Source: CAZJUR01 sp964549525 (GTDB taxonomy: Bacteria; Patescibacteriota; Saccharimonadia; Saccharimonadales; Saccharimonadaceae). From it: a DNA stretch of 47,520 bases. Positions 1 to 7,527 of the stretch are shown here, piece after piece. The translations under genes and the position numbers were made by a program. The DNA lies in assembly GCA_964549525.1 (NCBI GenBank), contig CAZJUR010000008.1:1-47520 (forward strand), in the 5' to 3' direction. Positions within the stretch are counted from its first letter, which is position 1. Each line of letters begins with the position of its first letter. The notes below the pieces were generated by a model, which searched no databases, was not told where the DNA came from, and saw only the letters and a list, made by a program, of their open reading frames with translations.

Positions 1-2
1 AA

Positions 3-80
3 AAACGGGAAACTGTTCTAGATAAACTATCGTCATTCTTCAACAAGTTCTTCGACATATCAAATGGAAAGATTCAGTGA
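3..80 (+). CDS. 3' end of an unknown gene (partial)
   Basis: The window opens inside a reading frame (codons from position 3) that runs 25 codons to a TGA at 78-80 and ends ...LDKLSSFFNKFFDISNGKIQ. The other two forward frames stop within the first 24 bases. The TGA lies one base before the ATG at 82 of the reverse transcriptase, the usual layout of coupled genes in an operon. Too little is visible to name a family. It shows that the RT operon begins further upstream. Confidence 0.5.
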   Translation, partial: KRETVLDKLSSFFNKFFDISNGKIQ

Positions 81-81
81 T

Positions 82-1626
82 ATGGCGCACAAAACTCTGC
101 TGGAGCTGACTGCTGATGAAGCTCGTAAAGTTTTGCTGAAAAACGAGAGTTACGTAAACTTTGACCTACCAAACTACTTTGATTTCACCAAGCTACTCGA
201 TGGAATATCAGAGAAGCTATCTTCCAAGGGCTGGGAGGAATTTGTCTCAGAGTCTAAGGGTGCCGAGGGTAAGGTCATTAAAAAGTGGCCGGGCTTCGAG
301 GTCAATGTAAACCACAGGATTATCGTCAACAAGAATTCAAATCTATCTTGGCGTCCACTTGAGTTGACTCATCCCGTGCTCTATGTTGCGCTGGTCCATC
401 TACTTACAAAGCCTGACAACTGGAAAGTACTGACTGACCGATTTTCTCAACTAACATGTGAGACGATCGAAGTTGCAAGCATTCCCCCTGGAGGCTCATT
501 TGACCGTAAAACAAATAGAGCCGAGCAAATAAAAAAATGGTGGGAGAAAAGTGAGCAGCGAAGTGTCGAGTTAGGGCTTGAGTACAGTTACATCAGCGAA
601 ACTGATATTGCTGACTGCTACAGTTCAATGTACACGCACTCAATTGCTTGGGCAATACACGGACGTGAAGAAGCCTTCCTGAAGCAACGAGATGACAGCC
701 TGTTTGGCAACAAGATCGATAATATGATCATGAATATGCGCCACAGGCAGACAAACGGAATTCCTCAAGGCAGTGTCTTATACGACTTGCTCGCAGAAAC
801 AATCCTAGCATACGGCGATACCCTGATTTGTGAAGCAATCAAAGAAAAAGGCATATCAGACTACAAGATTATTCGTTATAGAGATGATTATAAGGTATTC
901 ACTAAGAATGCAGCTGACGGCCACAAGATTTTGCGAATTATCAGTGACAAGCTCATAGATCTCGGCCTACGACCAAATCCCGATAAGACAACATCAGGTA
1001 AAGGTCTGATTGACGCTTCGTTTAAGCCCGACAAGCTGTACGGTTTGTTTGTGCCCAGAGTTGATAATAATTTAGCGAAAAGACTCATGCAAATTCATCA
1101 GATATCTGAGAAATACCCTAACTCAGGTCAAGTCTCACGGATGCTTAATGCACTTCATGATGACATGTATTCAAAGCTCGTTAAGTCTAGTGGAACTCTT
1201 GAACATTATGAGAAGCCAAAGGTAATGATAAGCATCCTAGTTGATATGTCAGCAAAAAATCCAAGATTCTACAATATCATCAGCGCAATCATCAGTCTCT
1301 TATTGAGTCAACTTAAGGATAAGGTTGAATTATCAAATGTTGTTCATGAAAGACTGAGCAATCTACCGAATACTAGTCTGCTCGACATCTGGCTCCAGCG
1401 AGCTGTTTACAAGTACAACCCTGGCGCAAAGTATGACGAATTACTTACAAAAGTTCCTATCGACCATGATGGACATCCATTAAATATTTGGAATAACGAC
1501 TGGCTTGTCGAAACGATGCAGAAGACAATCATCGGCTCACAAATAATTGATATGAAAACCTTTAACGACAACTCTGAGGTAACGACTCGCGATGAAGTTG
1601 ATGAGTTTAGGGATATACCAAGCTAA
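82..1626 (+). CDS. Reverse transcriptase, Abi/DRT-like
   Basis: An RNA-directed DNA polymerase of about 514 aa. All core RT motifs are visible (numbering from the ATG at 82): motif A TDIADCYSSMY with Asp175; motif B GIPQGS near 226; motif C YRDD at 266-269, supplying the two catalytic Asp; and motif D near LGLRPNPDKT. The N-terminal block WRPLELTHPVLYVALVH and the long C-terminal domain resemble defence-associated RTs (AbiA/AbiK/DRT 'UG' groups) more than group II intron or retron RTs. No maturase or HNH domain and no msr/msd-like inverted repeat is seen next to it. I prefer the ATG at 82: it sits 1 nt after the upstream stop and has GGAAAG about 11 nt before it. An ATG at 64 is in frame but lacks an SD. 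The stop overlaps the next ATG (TAATG). RT identity is firm; the subgroup is inference. Confidence 0.88.
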   Translation: MAHKTLLELTADEARKVLLKNESYVNFDLPNYFDFTKLLDGISEKLSSKGWEEFVSESKGAEGKVIKKWPGFEVNVNHRIIVNKNSNLSWRPLELTHPVLYVALVHLLTKPDNWKVLTDRFSQLTCETIEVASIPPGGSFDRKTNRAEQIKKWWEKSEQRSVELGLEYSYISETDIADCYSSMYTHSIAWAIHGREEAFLKQRDDSLFGNKIDNMIMNMRHRQTNGIPQGSVLYDLLAETILAYGDTLICEAIKEKGISDYKIIRYRDDYKVFTKNAADGHKILRIISDKLIDLGLRPNPDKTTSGKGLIDASFKPDKLYGLFVPRVDNNLAKRLMQIHQISEKYPNSGQVSRMLNALHDDMYSKLVKSSGTLEHYEKPKVMISILVDMSAKNPRFYNIISAIISLLLSQLKDKVELSNVVHERLSNLPNTSLLDIWLQRAVYKYNPGAKYDELLTKVPIDHDGHPLNIWNNDWLVETMQKTIIGSQIIDMKTFNDNSEVTTRDEVDEFRDIPS

Positions 1627-2987
1627 TGCAAATTTCAAAGTCAGACTACATGATGTTTCTTAAACAACCAGCTTGGTTGTGGGTGAAGAAGAATGATCCG
1701 AGTAAGATTCCACCTGTCGATGAAAATACGCAGGCGATGTTTGATGCTGGGCACCAGTTTGAGCCGTATGCTGAGTCGCTATTTCCTGAAGGTGTATCAC
1801 TTGGTTTTTCAGATTACGGCGAATACTTATCGTTACCCCAGCGCACACAGGACGCTATAGCACGTGGTGATCAAGTATTATTCCAGCCTCGTTTTGAATG
1901 GGAGCAGTTTACATGTATTTGCGATATCGTCAGCTTTGTTGGTGATAAAGAAGTTGATCTGTATGAAATCAAGGCCAGCACTAGCGCCAAGGTTGAACAT
2001 GAGTTTGACCTAGCGTTTCAGACTGCCGTACTCGAAGGCACAGGACTCAAGGTGCGCAACATCTATGTCATCCACGTAAATAACCAATACGTACGCATGG
2101 GTGAGATTAAGGCAGAGGAAATCACCAAGATTCAGAACATCACCGAAAAAGTTCGTGCTAAAGGTGAACTAACTGCCAAGTATATGCCAATGGCTTTGGC
2201 TGTAGCTGGACAAAGTAAGATGCCCGATCCATCACCAGAGCTCGCTAAGCTTGGCTCTAAATATGATTGGCTGCCAATCTACGCCAACATTGTTCCGCAG
2301 GAAGCAGTTAAGCATCCCGAAGACGTAACACCGACTATTCAGCATGAAGAGATAAAGCAATTCCTCGGCGAGCTGACGTATCCGCTTTACTTCCTAGACT
2401 ACGAAACGATGTCCGGACTTATCCCATATTTTGATGGTCACCGTCCGTACCAACAAGTCCCATTCCAGTACTCGTTGCATATTCTCAAATCACCAGATGC
2501 CGAACTCGAGTGGAGAGAATACTTACACCGCGAAAACTCTGATCCGTCGCGACCATTGGTAGAACAACTTATCAAAGATATTGGCACGGAAGGAACAGTG
2601 CTGGTCTGGTACGAAAAGTTTGAGAAGAGTCGCAACACAGAACTTGGCGATATGATTCCAGAATACAAAGAGGCGATGGAGTCGTTAAATAACCGTGTTG
2701 TCGACCTGATTATCCCATTCAAGCAGAAATGGTACGATGATCCGCGCTTTGAAGGAAGCGCAAGTATCAAGAAGGTTTTGCCAGTACTGTGTCCGGAACT
2801 ATCTTACAAAACACTTGGCATACAGGAAGGCGGCTCTGCACAGCGCCTCTGGATGGAGACAATCCTCGATGATAAACGAGCCGACCAAAAAGACCAAATC
2901 CTTGCCGACCTTATTGAATACTGCAAGCTAGATACCCTAGCTATGGTTGAGATATACAGGAAGCTTCTACAAATAACCAATGAATGA
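1626..2987 (+). CDS. DUF2779-type fused nuclease: PD-(D/E)XK plus DEDD exonuclease fold
   Basis: 453 aa. The N-terminal half looks like a Cas4/RecB-type PD-(D/E)XK nuclease: GHQFEPYAE (His43, Glu46), then Asp100, then Glu114-Ile-Lys116 in DLYEIKAST, followed by FDLAFQ. The C-terminal half has the DUF2779/RNase H-like pattern: FLDYET (Asp258, Glu260), WYEKFE, and a final YCKLDT that supplies the last Asp of a DEDD set. The protein could therefore carry two nuclease centres acting on DNA or RNA. Its ATG overlaps the RT stop by one base, and its own stop overlaps the next gene by 8 bp, so the three genes are almost certainly co-translated. Family call is from recall of the FLDYET/YC..DT pattern; activity is inferred. 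Confidence 0.78.
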   Translation: MQISKSDYMMFLKQPAWLWVKKNDPSKIPPVDENTQAMFDAGHQFEPYAESLFPEGVSLGFSDYGEYLSLPQRTQDAIARGDQVLFQPRFEWEQFTCICDIVSFVGDKEVDLYEIKASTSAKVEHEFDLAFQTAVLEGTGLKVRNIYVIHVNNQYVRMGEIKAEEITKIQNITEKVRAKGELTAKYMPMALAVAGQSKMPDPSPELAKLGSKYDWLPIYANIVPQEAVKHPEDVTPTIQHEEIKQFLGELTYPLYFLDYETMSGLIPYFDGHRPYQQVPFQYSLHILKSPDAELEWREYLHRENSDPSRPLVEQLIKDIGTEGTVLVWYEKFEKSRNTELGDMIPEYKEAMESLNNRVVDLIIPFKQKWYDDPRFEGSASIKKVLPVLCPELSYKTLGIQEGGSAQRLWMETILDDKRADQKDQILADLIEYCKLDTLAMVEIYRKLLQITNE

Positions 2988-3804
2988 AGATCAATTCCAT
3001 AAGAGAATTAAGCAAATCCTTGCTAGCACAAAACGAGGTAAACATGATAGCCCACCAGTCAAAATTCATGAAGCTTTTCATAATGACGTCCTAGGGAGAA
3101 GTAGCGGAACATGGGATGAGGGGATTGCGGCACAAGAAATACAAATAATTGAGCAAATTTTCAGAGTACAGCCAGAAGCAGTTACGGAAGCATCAGAAGT
3201 GAAAGAAGCAGATGTCATAGGCGCATTAATACAATTCTTGAAGGAGCGAGAGCATAGCTACACGCCTATTAAAGTTGGTACAACCAAAACTCCTGAAGGA
3301 TACATCGATGGCTTAGGTAAAAGATATCTCTGCGAAGTGAAGTCACCAGAACTAAAGTTTGATCATAGCGCCGCTCCGTTTGGCTATAAATTCGCCACAT
3401 CACATCGAAAAATATTGGACTTCATTCATACGGCTATCAAGCAATTTAAGAGCCAAGATTCTGGGCATAAATTGCCACATATACTTATATACACTTCTGC
3501 ACATCCACAGTTACATTGGAAATCGTTTTTAGATTCTATTCAGGGCGGGGTTGTTAATCAGAAGGGCCATCGGTCCCCTGATTTTTCAAATACACAAGTA
3601 TACAAAAGTACTTTGCCTTTAATCATGGACGTAGATTTATATGTTTGGTTCCAAGTTGGAACAAGCAGTAAAAACTTCAATCAAGTTAGTTACTTCATTA
3701 ACGAAACATCGAAGCACAGGCATGAATGCATTGATTTGGTTAGCTCTTTGTCTCGCACTAGACTATCAAGTATGGATAATATTATTTCGTTGACTTCGAG
3801 TTAG
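2980..3804 (+). CDS. Putative PD-(D/E)XK nuclease, third gene of the RT operon
   Basis: 274 aa of no family I can name with certainty. A restriction-nuclease-like core is visible: Asp110 in YIDGLGKRYLCEVKSPE followed by Glu119-Val-Lys121, the D-x(8)-ExK spacing of PD-(D/E)XK enzymes. Residues 1-90 look mainly helical. The region after 130 (SHRKILDFIHTAIKQF) is compatible with the Q/helix that often follows the ExK strand. The start overlaps the DUF2779 gene by 8 bp. The 3' end overlaps the convergent zinc-ribbon gene by 23 bp. Inference: a nuclease effector or processing partner of the RT. Confidence 0.6.
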   Translation: MNEDQFHKRIKQILASTKRGKHDSPPVKIHEAFHNDVLGRSSGTWDEGIAAQEIQIIEQIFRVQPEAVTEASEVKEADVIGALIQFLKEREHSYTPIKVGTTKTPEGYIDGLGKRYLCEVKSPELKFDHSAAPFGYKFATSHRKILDFIHTAIKQFKSQDSGHKLPHILIYTSAHPQLHWKSFLDSIQGGVVNQKGHRSPDFSNTQVYKSTLPLIMDVDLYVWFQVGTSSKNFNQVSYFINETSKHRHECIDLVSSLSRTRLSSMDNIISLTSS

Positions 3805-4282
3805 TCTTTAAAGCTTGTTCTGCTTTAATAACATCAAGAATGTTAGGGTTATCCTTCCTCAAAATCATGTAGGGTCCGTTAGGAATTTTGCGCCCCTTGA
3901 TTTTACCCTCACGGATGTACTTGCGAAGTACTTGTATATGGATTCCAGTCTTCATCGCTAGATCGGTATCTGGTATGGATCTCTCGTGTTTGTAATCGCC
4001 ACACAAAGAGCCAGGAATCTTTCGTTTATTAATAGCATCTTTGCAGGTTAAGCACTTAAAGCCCCATTTATCAAACCAACCATCTTCTTCCCATATATGA
4101 CGACCACATAAGCCACAATTCCTGCCATCACCTGACATAGGGAATCCTTCAGGCTCTTTTTTGAGCCTGCTATAGAGAGCTTTTTGCTTTTGATCCATCT
4201 CTATTAGTGTGTCAAAGAACCTGACTAGATTATCTCGAGCCTCATCACTCATTTCATGCGGGTTTTGTTCGGTTTCATTCAT
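3782..4282 (-). CDS. Zinc-ribbon / helix-turn-helix protein, possible regulator or excisionase-like factor
   Basis: 166 aa. I chose the ATG at 4282 because AAGGAGG sits 5 nt upstream; the longer frame to 4420 starts without an SD. The middle holds a CxxC...CxxC zinc-ribbon (CGLC and CLTC about 20 residues apart). The C-terminal part (TDLAMKTGIHIQVLRKYIREGKIKGRK in two pieces, then PYMILRKDN) reads like a MerR/HTH_17 excisionase-type DNA-binding domain followed by a wing. It is convergent with the RT operon (23 bp tail overlap). A nested dyad, GACACT...AGTGTC, lies in its upstream region at 4307-4343, as expected for an autoregulator's operator. Function is inferred. Confidence 0.68.
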   Translation of the reverse strand: MNETEQNPHEMSDEARDNLVRFFDTLIEMDQKQKALYSRLKKEPEGFPMSGDGRNCGLCGRHIWEEDGWFDKWGFKCLTCKDAINKRKIPGSLCGDYKHERSIPDTDLAMKTGIHIQVLRKYIREGKIKGRKIPNGPYMILRKDNPNILDVIKAEQALKTNSKSTK

Positions 4283-4306
4283 AACGTCCTCCTTATTTTT
4301 TGAAAA

Positions 4307-4393
4307 ATGAGACACTTTAGTACACCTTTGTGTAGTGTCCCATTTGTCCCACTTTACCCCTGTTGATGGTTCCGTGACCTGTATGGGGAGCCA
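4307..4393. repeat. Structured intergenic repeat, copy A
   Basis: An 87-bp unit: a dyad ATGAGACAC (4307-4315) / GTGTCCCAT with a 19-nt loop, a 13-nt spacer, then the core CCCCTG...GTTCCGTGACCTGTA...GGGGAGCCA. Copy C (9630-9714) has the same parts and spacing; related cores occur at 4497-4569, 7201-7276, 7443-7470 and 8890-8984. It also lies in the upstream region of the zinc-ribbon gene, so the dyad may double as an operator. Confidence 0.75.
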
Positions 4394-4455
4394 GAGCAAG
4401 CAGAGAAAAGCGCAGACCAAGTTCCTAGACCTGGCTGCAACTTCTCTCCTTGCTC
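4394..4455. other. Long imperfect hairpin (possible structured RNA or recombination site)
   Basis: GAGCAAG (4394-4400) pairs with CTTGCTC (4449-4455) and AGAGAA (4402-4407) with TTCTCT (4442-4447), separated by a C/C mismatch. An inner helix follows: GCAG (4412-4415) with CTGC (4435-4438) and CCA with TGG, closing a loop containing TTCCTAGACC. TTCCTAGACCTG recurs at about 4598. No ORF of note covers it. Whether it acts as RNA or as folded DNA is unknown. Confidence 0.55.
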
Positions 4456-4496
4456 AGCCAAGAAGTAAAGTGCTGATAACAAAGTACCAAATGTTG

Positions 4497-4518
4497 GAAC
4501 CGTCCGAAAGGACGGTTC
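4497..4518 (+). terminator. Terminator-like GNRA hairpin
   Basis: GAACCGTCC / GGACGGTTC is a perfect 9-bp stem closed by a GAAA tetraloop and followed by the T-rich CTTTCATTTC. It immediately precedes the CACCCCTG start of repeat copy A'. Confidence 0.55.
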
Positions 4519-4569
4519 TTTCATTTCACCCCTGTTGTTTGGTTCGAACCCAGCCCGTCCCGACCCAAG
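4497..4569. repeat. Structured intergenic repeat, copy A'
   Basis: Hairpin 4497-4518, then CACCCCTG (4527-4534), then the self-complementary core GGTTCGAACC (4541-4550). The core plus CAG is identical to copy D at 7201-7213. The core resembles a tRNA T-loop, but the flanking bases do not pair as a T stem. It stands upstream of the P-type ATPase gene. The rest of the stretch 4283-4657 holds copy A, the long hairpin and the ATPase promoter. Confidence 0.6.
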
Positions 4570-4643
4570 GGAACAAGCAGCCGAAATCCATACTGGTTTC
4601 CTAGACCTGTTACTTTTACTACCCTTCACTTAGCATAAAAAGA

Positions 4644-4649
4644 TATAAT
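4644..4649 (+). promoter_or_regulatory. TATAAT box for the P-type ATPase (leaderless)
   Basis: A perfect -10 hexamer ends 8 nt before the ATG at 4658, and there is no SD. Transcription would start at or next to the start codon. Confidence 0.6.
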
Positions 4650-4657
4650 ACATCTGT

Positions 4658-7168
4658 ATGATCTGGTACAAAGAAAAAACTGAACAACTATTTGAAATTT
4701 TAGAGACCTCAAACAAAGGTCTTTCACAAGCCGAGGCTTCAAGCCGTATAAAAAAATACGGAGAGAACCAGCTAGTGATTAAAAAGGAATCAATTTGGAA
4801 AATAATACTCGAGCCTTTTAAGAGTGTGTTTGTAGCCGTTCTAGTTGTTGCGGCACTTGTAAGCTTATTGAGCCACGAATCTTTGGATGCAGTCATTATT
4901 AGTGTGATCATCATGGTTAATGCGTGCATCTTTTATTCTCAACAATATGCCACTACAAGGGTGCTAAGGAGTTTAAAAAAGCATAGTATCCAGCAAGTGC
5001 GAGTACTGAGAAACGGAGAAGAGACATCTATTTCGTCTGTATATCTTGTTCCCGGAGATATTATTGCTTTAAACGAAGGTGAGCGAGTGCCGGCAGATGC
5101 CCGCATTATTCATACCGACAGCCTGCAAGTCAATGAAGCATCACTTACCGGAGAGTCTGTGCCAGTACACAAACATGCATCAACACTCGAAGTAACCAAA
5201 CAAATCTATGAACAAGATAATATGGTATTTCAGGGAACATATGTGCTCGCAGGGACTGCCAAAGCGGTAGTTGTGGAAACAGCTAATCGTACAGAGTTCG
5301 GAAAGATTGCCGCGCTTGCTTCGGATGACAAAACAAGAAGTCCTGTTCAGGAAAAGATCGATCAACTAATTACACTATTAGTAAAAGTGGTTGGCGTTAT
5401 GGCAATTATTGTTTTTCTGCTATCACTACTAAGGGATATACCTTCTGGTGAAGCTTTACGATTTGTACTTTCGCTGACTGTTTCGGCAGTGCCCGAGGGC
5501 CTACCTGTTGCACTAACGGTGATAATCGTTCTCGGCATGCGACGTATGGCAAAGCAAAAAGCTTTAGTCAGAAATTTCAAGGCCATAGAAGACATTGGTT
5601 TGGTCACTACCATAGCTACAGATAAAACGGGAACTCTAACAAAAAACCATTTAACAATAGTTGACAATTGGTCATTGGGCACAACCGATGTAAAGGCAAT
5701 AATTGGGAAAACGATAGATTCTAGTGGCGTGCAGTCAGATCCGTTAGACCAAGCAATACAAGAAAGTTACAAAGAACATCACAAGATTAAAAAACTTTAT
5801 CCTTTCGATCTAGCGCTTCGGATGAGCGGAGCTTACTTACCTGATGGCTATATCTACATTAAGGGCTCGCCCGAACATATCCTGGCCAAGTCGAGCATTA
5901 CAAAAGATCAACACCATAAAGCAGAGTCTGCTATGCATACCATGACATCTAAAGGTTATCGGGTTATTGCATTTGGTATCTACAAAGTTAACGGCTTATA
6001 CCCTGAAGATCTTAGTAGTATTGAGAATCATGACATCGAGTTTGTTGGCTTTATCGCTTTTGCGGACGAGCTACGTCCAGAAGCTAAAGGTGCAATCGGT
6101 GAAGCGCATGAAGCCGGCATAAGTGTGCGGCTAATTACGGGTGATCACTACGAAACAGCATTTAATATTGGTAAACAGATTGGGTTAGCATCTCACCCAG
6201 AGCAGGTTATCAAAGGCACTGATTTGCCAAAAGAGGCCCATGCGCTAGCAACAGCAATTCATAATAAAACTGTTTTCGCTAGAATTCTGCCCGAGGATAA
6301 GTTCAGGATACTAAAAGCTCTCAAGCAAAACGAGATTACTGCAATGACTGGCGACGGTGTTAACGATGTGCCAGCACTCGCCAATGCTCATGTTGGAATT
6401 GCGATGGGATCTGGCAGTGATATAGCTCGCGATGCCGGGGGTATAGTTCTACTCAATGATAATTTCGCGACTATTGTCAAAGCTATATCAGAAGGTCGTA
6501 AGATCTTTGACAATATCCGTCGGATGCTCTTTTATCTACTCTCAACGTCATTAGGCGAAGTATTAACCATGATAGGCGCACTCTTATTTGGTTTGCCGTT
6601 ACCTGTAACTGCCATACAAATCCTGTGGATTAACTTAGTAACTGACACAGCTATGGTACTACCGCTTGGACTAGAACCCGAGGAAGAAGGACATATGAAA
6701 CGACCGCCCAGACATCCGAAAGATCCACTACTTAGCAGGATGTTGCTTAGCAGGATGTTGCTTGTATCGTTGACGATGGCTGTTGTAACTTTGATCGTAG
6801 TATTTATACTTTATAGGCAAGGTCAAGAAATAGCATACATACAGACTGTGGCTTTCATGACACTGATTGCGGCTCAATGGATGAATGCATTCAATGCCAG
6901 AAGCGAGTATAAATCATCTTTTAGTAGGATTAAGAGAAATAATAAGGGACTTATTGTAGGCTTCTTAATTGCGTTCAGTTTGCAGATGCTTGCGATGTTT
7001 GGACCATTAAGTGGGGCATTTGATATCCAGACAGTTTCCATTCAAACATTGTTGGTGTCTTCGGGTGTGATGGTGGTAGCAATACTAGCAGTTTCAGAAC
7101 TTCATAAGTTAGTAGTACGCATTATCCAAAAAGACTCTTTACGTTCGGCAGCAATTAAGCTAAGGTAA
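4658..7168 (+). CDS. P2A-type cation-transporting ATPase (probably Ca2+)
   Basis: 836 aa, close to full length for bacterial SERCA-like pumps. Domains in order: N-terminal cation-ATPase segment; actuator domain with LTGES (Thr164); M4 motif PEGLP (from 279), which provides ion-site ligands in P2 pumps; phosphorylation site DKTGTLT with Asp322; nucleotide domain (KGSPE); hinge TGDGVND (from 564); and a C-terminal block of membrane helices. There is no CPC or N-terminal metal-binding CxxC, which argues against a heavy-metal P1B pump. Near residues 692-701 LSRML is repeated twice through an exact 15-bp tandem duplication (6731-6760). The gene is flanked by intergenic repeats A' and D. Ion choice is inferred from family resemblance. 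Confidence 0.92.
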   Translation: MIWYKEKTEQLFEILETSNKGLSQAEASSRIKKYGENQLVIKKESIWKIILEPFKSVFVAVLVVAALVSLLSHESLDAVIISVIIMVNACIFYSQQYATTRVLRSLKKHSIQQVRVLRNGEETSISSVYLVPGDIIALNEGERVPADARIIHTDSLQVNEASLTGESVPVHKHASTLEVTKQIYEQDNMVFQGTYVLAGTAKAVVVETANRTEFGKIAALASDDKTRSPVQEKIDQLITLLVKVVGVMAIIVFLLSLLRDIPSGEALRFVLSLTVSAVPEGLPVALTVIIVLGMRRMAKQKALVRNFKAIEDIGLVTTIATDKTGTLTKNHLTIVDNWSLGTTDVKAIIGKTIDSSGVQSDPLDQAIQESYKEHHKIKKLYPFDLALRMSGAYLPDGYIYIKGSPEHILAKSSITKDQHHKAESAMHTMTSKGYRVIAFGIYKVNGLYPEDLSSIENHDIEFVGFIAFADELRPEAKGAIGEAHEAGISVRLITGDHYETAFNIGKQIGLASHPEQVIKGTDLPKEAHALATAIHNKTVFARILPEDKFRILKALKQNEITAMTGDGVNDVPALANAHVGIAMGSGSDIARDAGGIVLLNDNFATIVKAISEGRKIFDNIRRMLFYLLSTSLGEVLTMIGALLFGLPLPVTAIQILWINLVTDTAMVLPLGLEPEEEGHMKRPPRHPKDPLLSRMLLSRMLLVSLTMAVVTLIVVFILYRQGQEIAYIQTVAFMTLIAAQWMNAFNARSEYKSSFSRIKRNNKGLIVGFLIAFSLQMLAMFGPLSGAFDIQTVSIQTLLVSSGVMVVAILAVSELHKLVVRIIQKDSLRSAAIKLR

Positions 7169-7200
7169 AGCGAGCCTAAAAACAGACGGTATATATGCAT

Positions 7201-7276
7201 GGTTCGAACCCAGTTACCGGAGCCAAGAGTATATATTTTACACAAAGTCCAGTAAGCATTCACGCTACTGGATTTT
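7201..7276. repeat. Structured intergenic repeat, copy D
   Basis: Starts with the palindromic core GGTTCGAACCCAG shared with copy A', continues through GAGCCAAGAGTATATATTTT (7220-7239, exactly matching copy B), and ends in a terminator hairpin also shared with copy B. It separates the ATPase gene from the next small ORF. Confidence 0.7.
7248..7276 (+). terminator. Rho-independent terminator after the ATPase
   Basis: TCCAGTA / TACTGGA (7 bp, with inner GC/GC pairs) followed by TTTT. Nearly the same hairpin occurs at 8951-8979. Confidence 0.7.
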
Positions 7277-7289
7277 GTTATAATTTGAC

Positions 7290-7400
7290 ATGAATGAATC
7301 TGCTCATGAGTTTCCGAAAGAAATCGGTAATCCTGCAACGAGCGCACTGGTAGCGGCTATTATCCCAACCCTAGAACTAGTATCAAATAAGAGCTTTTAA
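7290..7400 (+). CDS. Small ORF, 36 aa, unknown
   Basis: A short frame beginning MNESAHEFPKEIGNPATSAL and ending SNKSF, between repeats D and E. A perfect TATAAT (7279-7284) ends 5 nt before the ATG, matching the leaderless pattern of other genes here. No SD. Its composition (a short acidic start and a hydrophobic middle AALVAAIIPTLELV-like segment) is protein-like but too short to judge. It could equally be a remnant of a decayed gene. Confidence 0.35.
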   Translation: MNESAHEFPKEIGNPATSALVAAIIPTLELVSNKSF

Positions 7401-7442
7401 CCACTCATGGAGTTCGTCCGAAGGCCGTCAGGGTTGAGAGAA

Positions 7443-7470
7443 CACCCCAAATATATACGTGACCTGTACC
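7443..7470. repeat. Partial intergenic repeat, copy E
   Basis: CACCCC, a 9-nt spacer, then CGTGACCTGTA, the order and near-spacing seen in copy C (11-nt spacer). The GGAGCCA end is missing. A hairpin-like stretch with CGTCCGAAGG lies just before it, recalling the hairpin of copy A'. It stands between the small ORF and the multicopper oxidase. Confidence 0.45.
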
Positions 7471-7527
7471 ATGAAACTGTCAGACCGCAGAGTCTAGCTT
7501 TTCAATGGGGCACTTTCTAGCTCTATA

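Noticed and set aside
64..1626. RT as a retron or group II intron enzyme
   Set aside because: No msr/msd inverted repeats, no intron RNA domains and no maturase or HNH region are visible next to it.
4354..4629. 91-aa reverse-strand frame across the repeats
   Set aside because: Its sequence is the translation of repeat DNA (GFEPNN from the GGTTCGAAC core) with no start signals.
7195..7224. A tRNA gene at the GGTTCGAACC cores (also 4541)
   Set aside because: Only the T-loop-like core is present; the flanking bases do not pair as a T stem, and no D or anticodon arm exists.
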